Origin: an uncultured Gammaproteobacteria bacterium
GTDB taxonomy: Bacteria > Pseudomonadota > Gammaproteobacteria > Chromatiales > Chromatiaceae
Length of the DNA: 7,660 nucleotides
NCBI GenBank assembly: GCA_937926265.1
Contig: CALAZS010000058.1
Span: 1 to 7,660, forward strand
Reading direction: 5' to 3'
Part shown: positions 6,320 to 7,660 of the stretch, piece by piece
Layout of the letters: each line of letters starts with the position of its first letter
Numbering within the stretch: position 1 is the stretch's first letter
Translations under genes and position numbers: made by a program
The notes under the pieces: model-generated
What the model was told of the DNA's origin: nothing
Databases searched by the model: none
Seen by the model: only the letters and a program-made list of their open reading frames with translations

Positions 6320-7645
6320 TTACTTAAGGTCTTCCATTTCAGCTGTTTTCACCAAACGGTGAACTTCGAGCTTTTTAATATCCTCAATGGGTACATGAAC
6401 GGCAAATTTACCTCCACCCATACGCTGTTCAATATGTGCGGTTTGTCTGCTGATGCCTATTAACGTTCCTTCTCTATCCTTACCATCGCGGGTTTCAAGT
6501 CTTATCCTGGCACCAATGTACTGTGGCAATTGTTTAACGGATGTATCCTGGAAGGTATAAACCACGCGCTTTTTCTTCTTCTCTTCTTCCTCTTTCTCTT
6601 CAGCCGCCTGTTGTTCACCTCCCATAGTTGAACCATAGGCACCGTAGGCTTCATCAAGTTCGAAACTTAAATCCTGAATTGGCTGCTTGTTGACATAAAC
6701 GGTTACACCAAGCATGTTGAGAACATCCTGTGGGCGGACAGTCTGCAGCAGCATTGGATTCATGTCTTTGGAAGGACGCATACGAATGTCGATATCACCA
6801 CCGGAAGCCATGAAAGTTTTCACTGCCTGCCTGATACCGGGCCCAGGTGCAAAACCATAATAGGTTTTGTAATCATCGTCGCTGGCATCGGCAATCATGT
6901 TGATATAAGCCAGTTCATCAACACCAAGTTTATCGGTACAGTATTTTTTAACACCTTTTAGATAGTCTTCATCAACACTGTATACAAAACGAATCTCATC
7001 TATCTGTGGCTGCATCGCCATCGCCATTGGAGATCCACCACCAATCATCGACATACTCATGTCGAAACCACCCATGTCTTCAATAATGAGATCCACGTTC
7101 ATGCTGGTGCTATTGTCGATTTTGTCATGCGACACGGTCATCGTCGCATCTGCATAGATAGCATCGTAACCCATTGTTTTGAGGTCAGAGCCGGTAATGG
7201 AACTGCCAAATTCGCAGGTTTTGGCAACAGGTATGTTTTGTGCCTGGGCCTGTTGGGCCGCCATGGCGTTAAAGCTCTGGAACATCTCACCATCCAGGCT
7301 AAGTTTTAAACCTTTGACAGCAAGTAATAAAAACTCCGGGGTCTGCTGAGCCATTTTCGAGGTATCTGAGAAAAGGAAACCGGGACCGTCGCCCTGCATC
7401 GTGACTTCCCTGATTTCCAGAGCATCCTGTAACGTTTTAGGAGTGACCCGGATATTCTGAACACTGACACTGCCCTTCATCAGATCCGAAGCGACACCAT
7501 CGTAGGTGATATCTGCAAACAATGAAGCCTGCTTGACCAGTTCATCAACCTTGCTTGTAGTTTGAAAGTACACAAAACCTTTCAGACCAAGATATACGGC
7601 TGCAATAATAATGATTGGAATGAGTATAAGTTTGACGGCTTTCAT
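6320..7645 (-). CDS. Membrane-anchored protein of unknown function with a small C-terminal barrel-like domain
   Basis: I do not recognise this 441-residue product. A short basic start (MKAVK) precedes a hydrophobic segment at about 4-21 (KLILIPIIIIAAVYLGL) with no cleavage site or lipobox, which suggests a single N-terminal anchor with the body in the periplasm. Residues 45-92 (ITYDGVASDLMKGSVSVQNIRVTP onward, quoted here only in part by motif: YDG...GSVSVQNIRVTP) have the strand pattern of DUF945/AsmA-like envelope proteins; this is only a resemblance. Residues 191-211 hold seven methionines. The only cysteines are 144 and 236. A charged linker of Glu and Lys (349-360) leads to a compact domain (about 374-428) with YIGARIRLETRDGKDREG and FAVHVPIEDIKKLEV, resembling an SH3- or LSm-type barrel. 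The start ATG has a purine-rich GGAAGGGG upstream. The gene converges on ubiB; its promoter is outside the window. Confidence 0.85.
   Translation of the reverse strand: MKAVKLILIPIIIIAAVYLGLKGFVYFQTTSKVDELVKQASLFADITYDGVASDLMKGSVSVQNIRVTPKTLQDALEIREVTMQGDGPGFLFSDTSKMAQQTPEFLLLAVKGLKLSLDGEMFQSFNAMAAQQAQAQNIPVAKTCEFGSSITGSDLKTMGYDAIYADATMTVSHDKIDNSTSMNVDLIIEDMGGFDMSMSMIGGGSPMAMAMQPQIDEIRFVYSVDEDYLKGVKKYCTDKLGVDELAYINMIADASDDDYKTYYGFAPGPGIRQAVKTFMASGGDIDIRMRPSKDMNPMLLQTVRPQDVLNMLGVTVYVNKQPIQDLSFELDEAYGAYGSTMGGEQQAAEEKEEEEKKKKRVVYTFQDTSVKQLPQYIGARIRLETRDGKDREGTLIGISRQTAHIEQRMGGGKFAVHVPIEDIKKLEVHRLVKTAEMEDLK
6569..6601. repeat. 33-base pure pyrimidine tract (purine tract in the minus-strand gene)
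   Basis: Thirty-three consecutive pyrimidines on the plus strand correspond to GAG/GAA/AAG/AAA codons of the charged linker at residues 349-359 of the minus-strand protein. It is coding low-complexity sequence and a likely place for length variation between relatives. Confidence 0.8.
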
Positions 7646-7648
7646 CGT

Positions 7649-7656
7649 CCCCTTCC
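7649..7656 (-). promoter_or_regulatory. Ribosome-binding site of the minus-strand gene
   Basis: Read on the minus strand, GGAAGGGG precedes the ATG (7645-7643) by three bases, with AAGGAA a few bases further out. It is purine-rich and supports this start. Only 15 bases upstream are visible, so no promoter can be assessed. Confidence 0.6.
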
Positions 7657-7660
7657 TTTT

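Noticed and set aside
6566..6580. Programmed frameshift at the A-rich end of the linker codons in the minus-strand gene
   Set aside because: The heptamer is G AAA AAG in phase, not the efficient A AAA AAG, and the long frame continues into a well-formed domain.
1..7660. Defence system, prophage, insertion sequence, CRISPR or tRNA
   Set aside because: The only recombinase is chromosomal XerC. No terminal repeats, transposase, repeat-spacer pattern or cloverleaf was found, and nearly all of the sequence is occupied by conserved genes.

Overview
This window looks like a conserved chromosomal core segment of a gammaproteobacterium with moderate GC content. Two things point there: the sequence character of the proteins (XerC, HslV, HslU, UbiE and UbiB all follow their E. 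coli and Pseudomonas counterparts closely) and the gene order xerC-hslV-hslU-DUF971-ubiE-ubiJ-ubiB. I cannot name a genus from the sequence. Seven genes lie on the plus strand and one on the minus strand. Nothing looks mobile, and there is no RNA gene, CRISPR array or phage material.

Layout. Positions 1-876 hold xerC, cut at its 5' end by the window edge and lacking roughly the first ten residues. A 106-base gap follows, with three copies of the hexamer TTGGCA/TGCCAA and AT-rich promoter-like sequence. From 983 to 6284 there is an unbroken, tightly packed run: hslV, hslU, a DUF971 gene, ubiE, ubiJ and ubiB. The gaps are 9, 11, 2, 16 and -4 bases, with no visible internal terminator, so these are probably one transcription unit. 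A perfect 7-bp GC-rich hairpin (6285-6304) sits between ubiB and a convergent minus-strand gene (6320-7645). That gene encodes a 441-residue membrane-anchored protein I do not recognise.

How the genes work together. HslV (peptidase) and HslU (AAA+ unfoldase) form the HslUV ATP-dependent protease. UbiE (C-methyltransferase), UbiJ (SCP2-domain lipid-binding accessory factor) and UbiB (atypical kinase-like ATPase with a C-terminal membrane hairpin) belong to late ubiquinone synthesis; UbiE also serves menaquinone where that is made. The DUF971 protein lies between the protease and quinone genes and has no settled role in bacteria. XerC works separately, resolving chromosome dimers at dif with XerD.

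I see no evidence of a new multi-gene system. The least explained item is the minus-strand gene: an N-terminal anchor, a long probably periplasmic body with a Met-rich patch and exactly two cysteines, a charged linker, and a small C-terminal domain resembling an SH3/LSm-type barrel.
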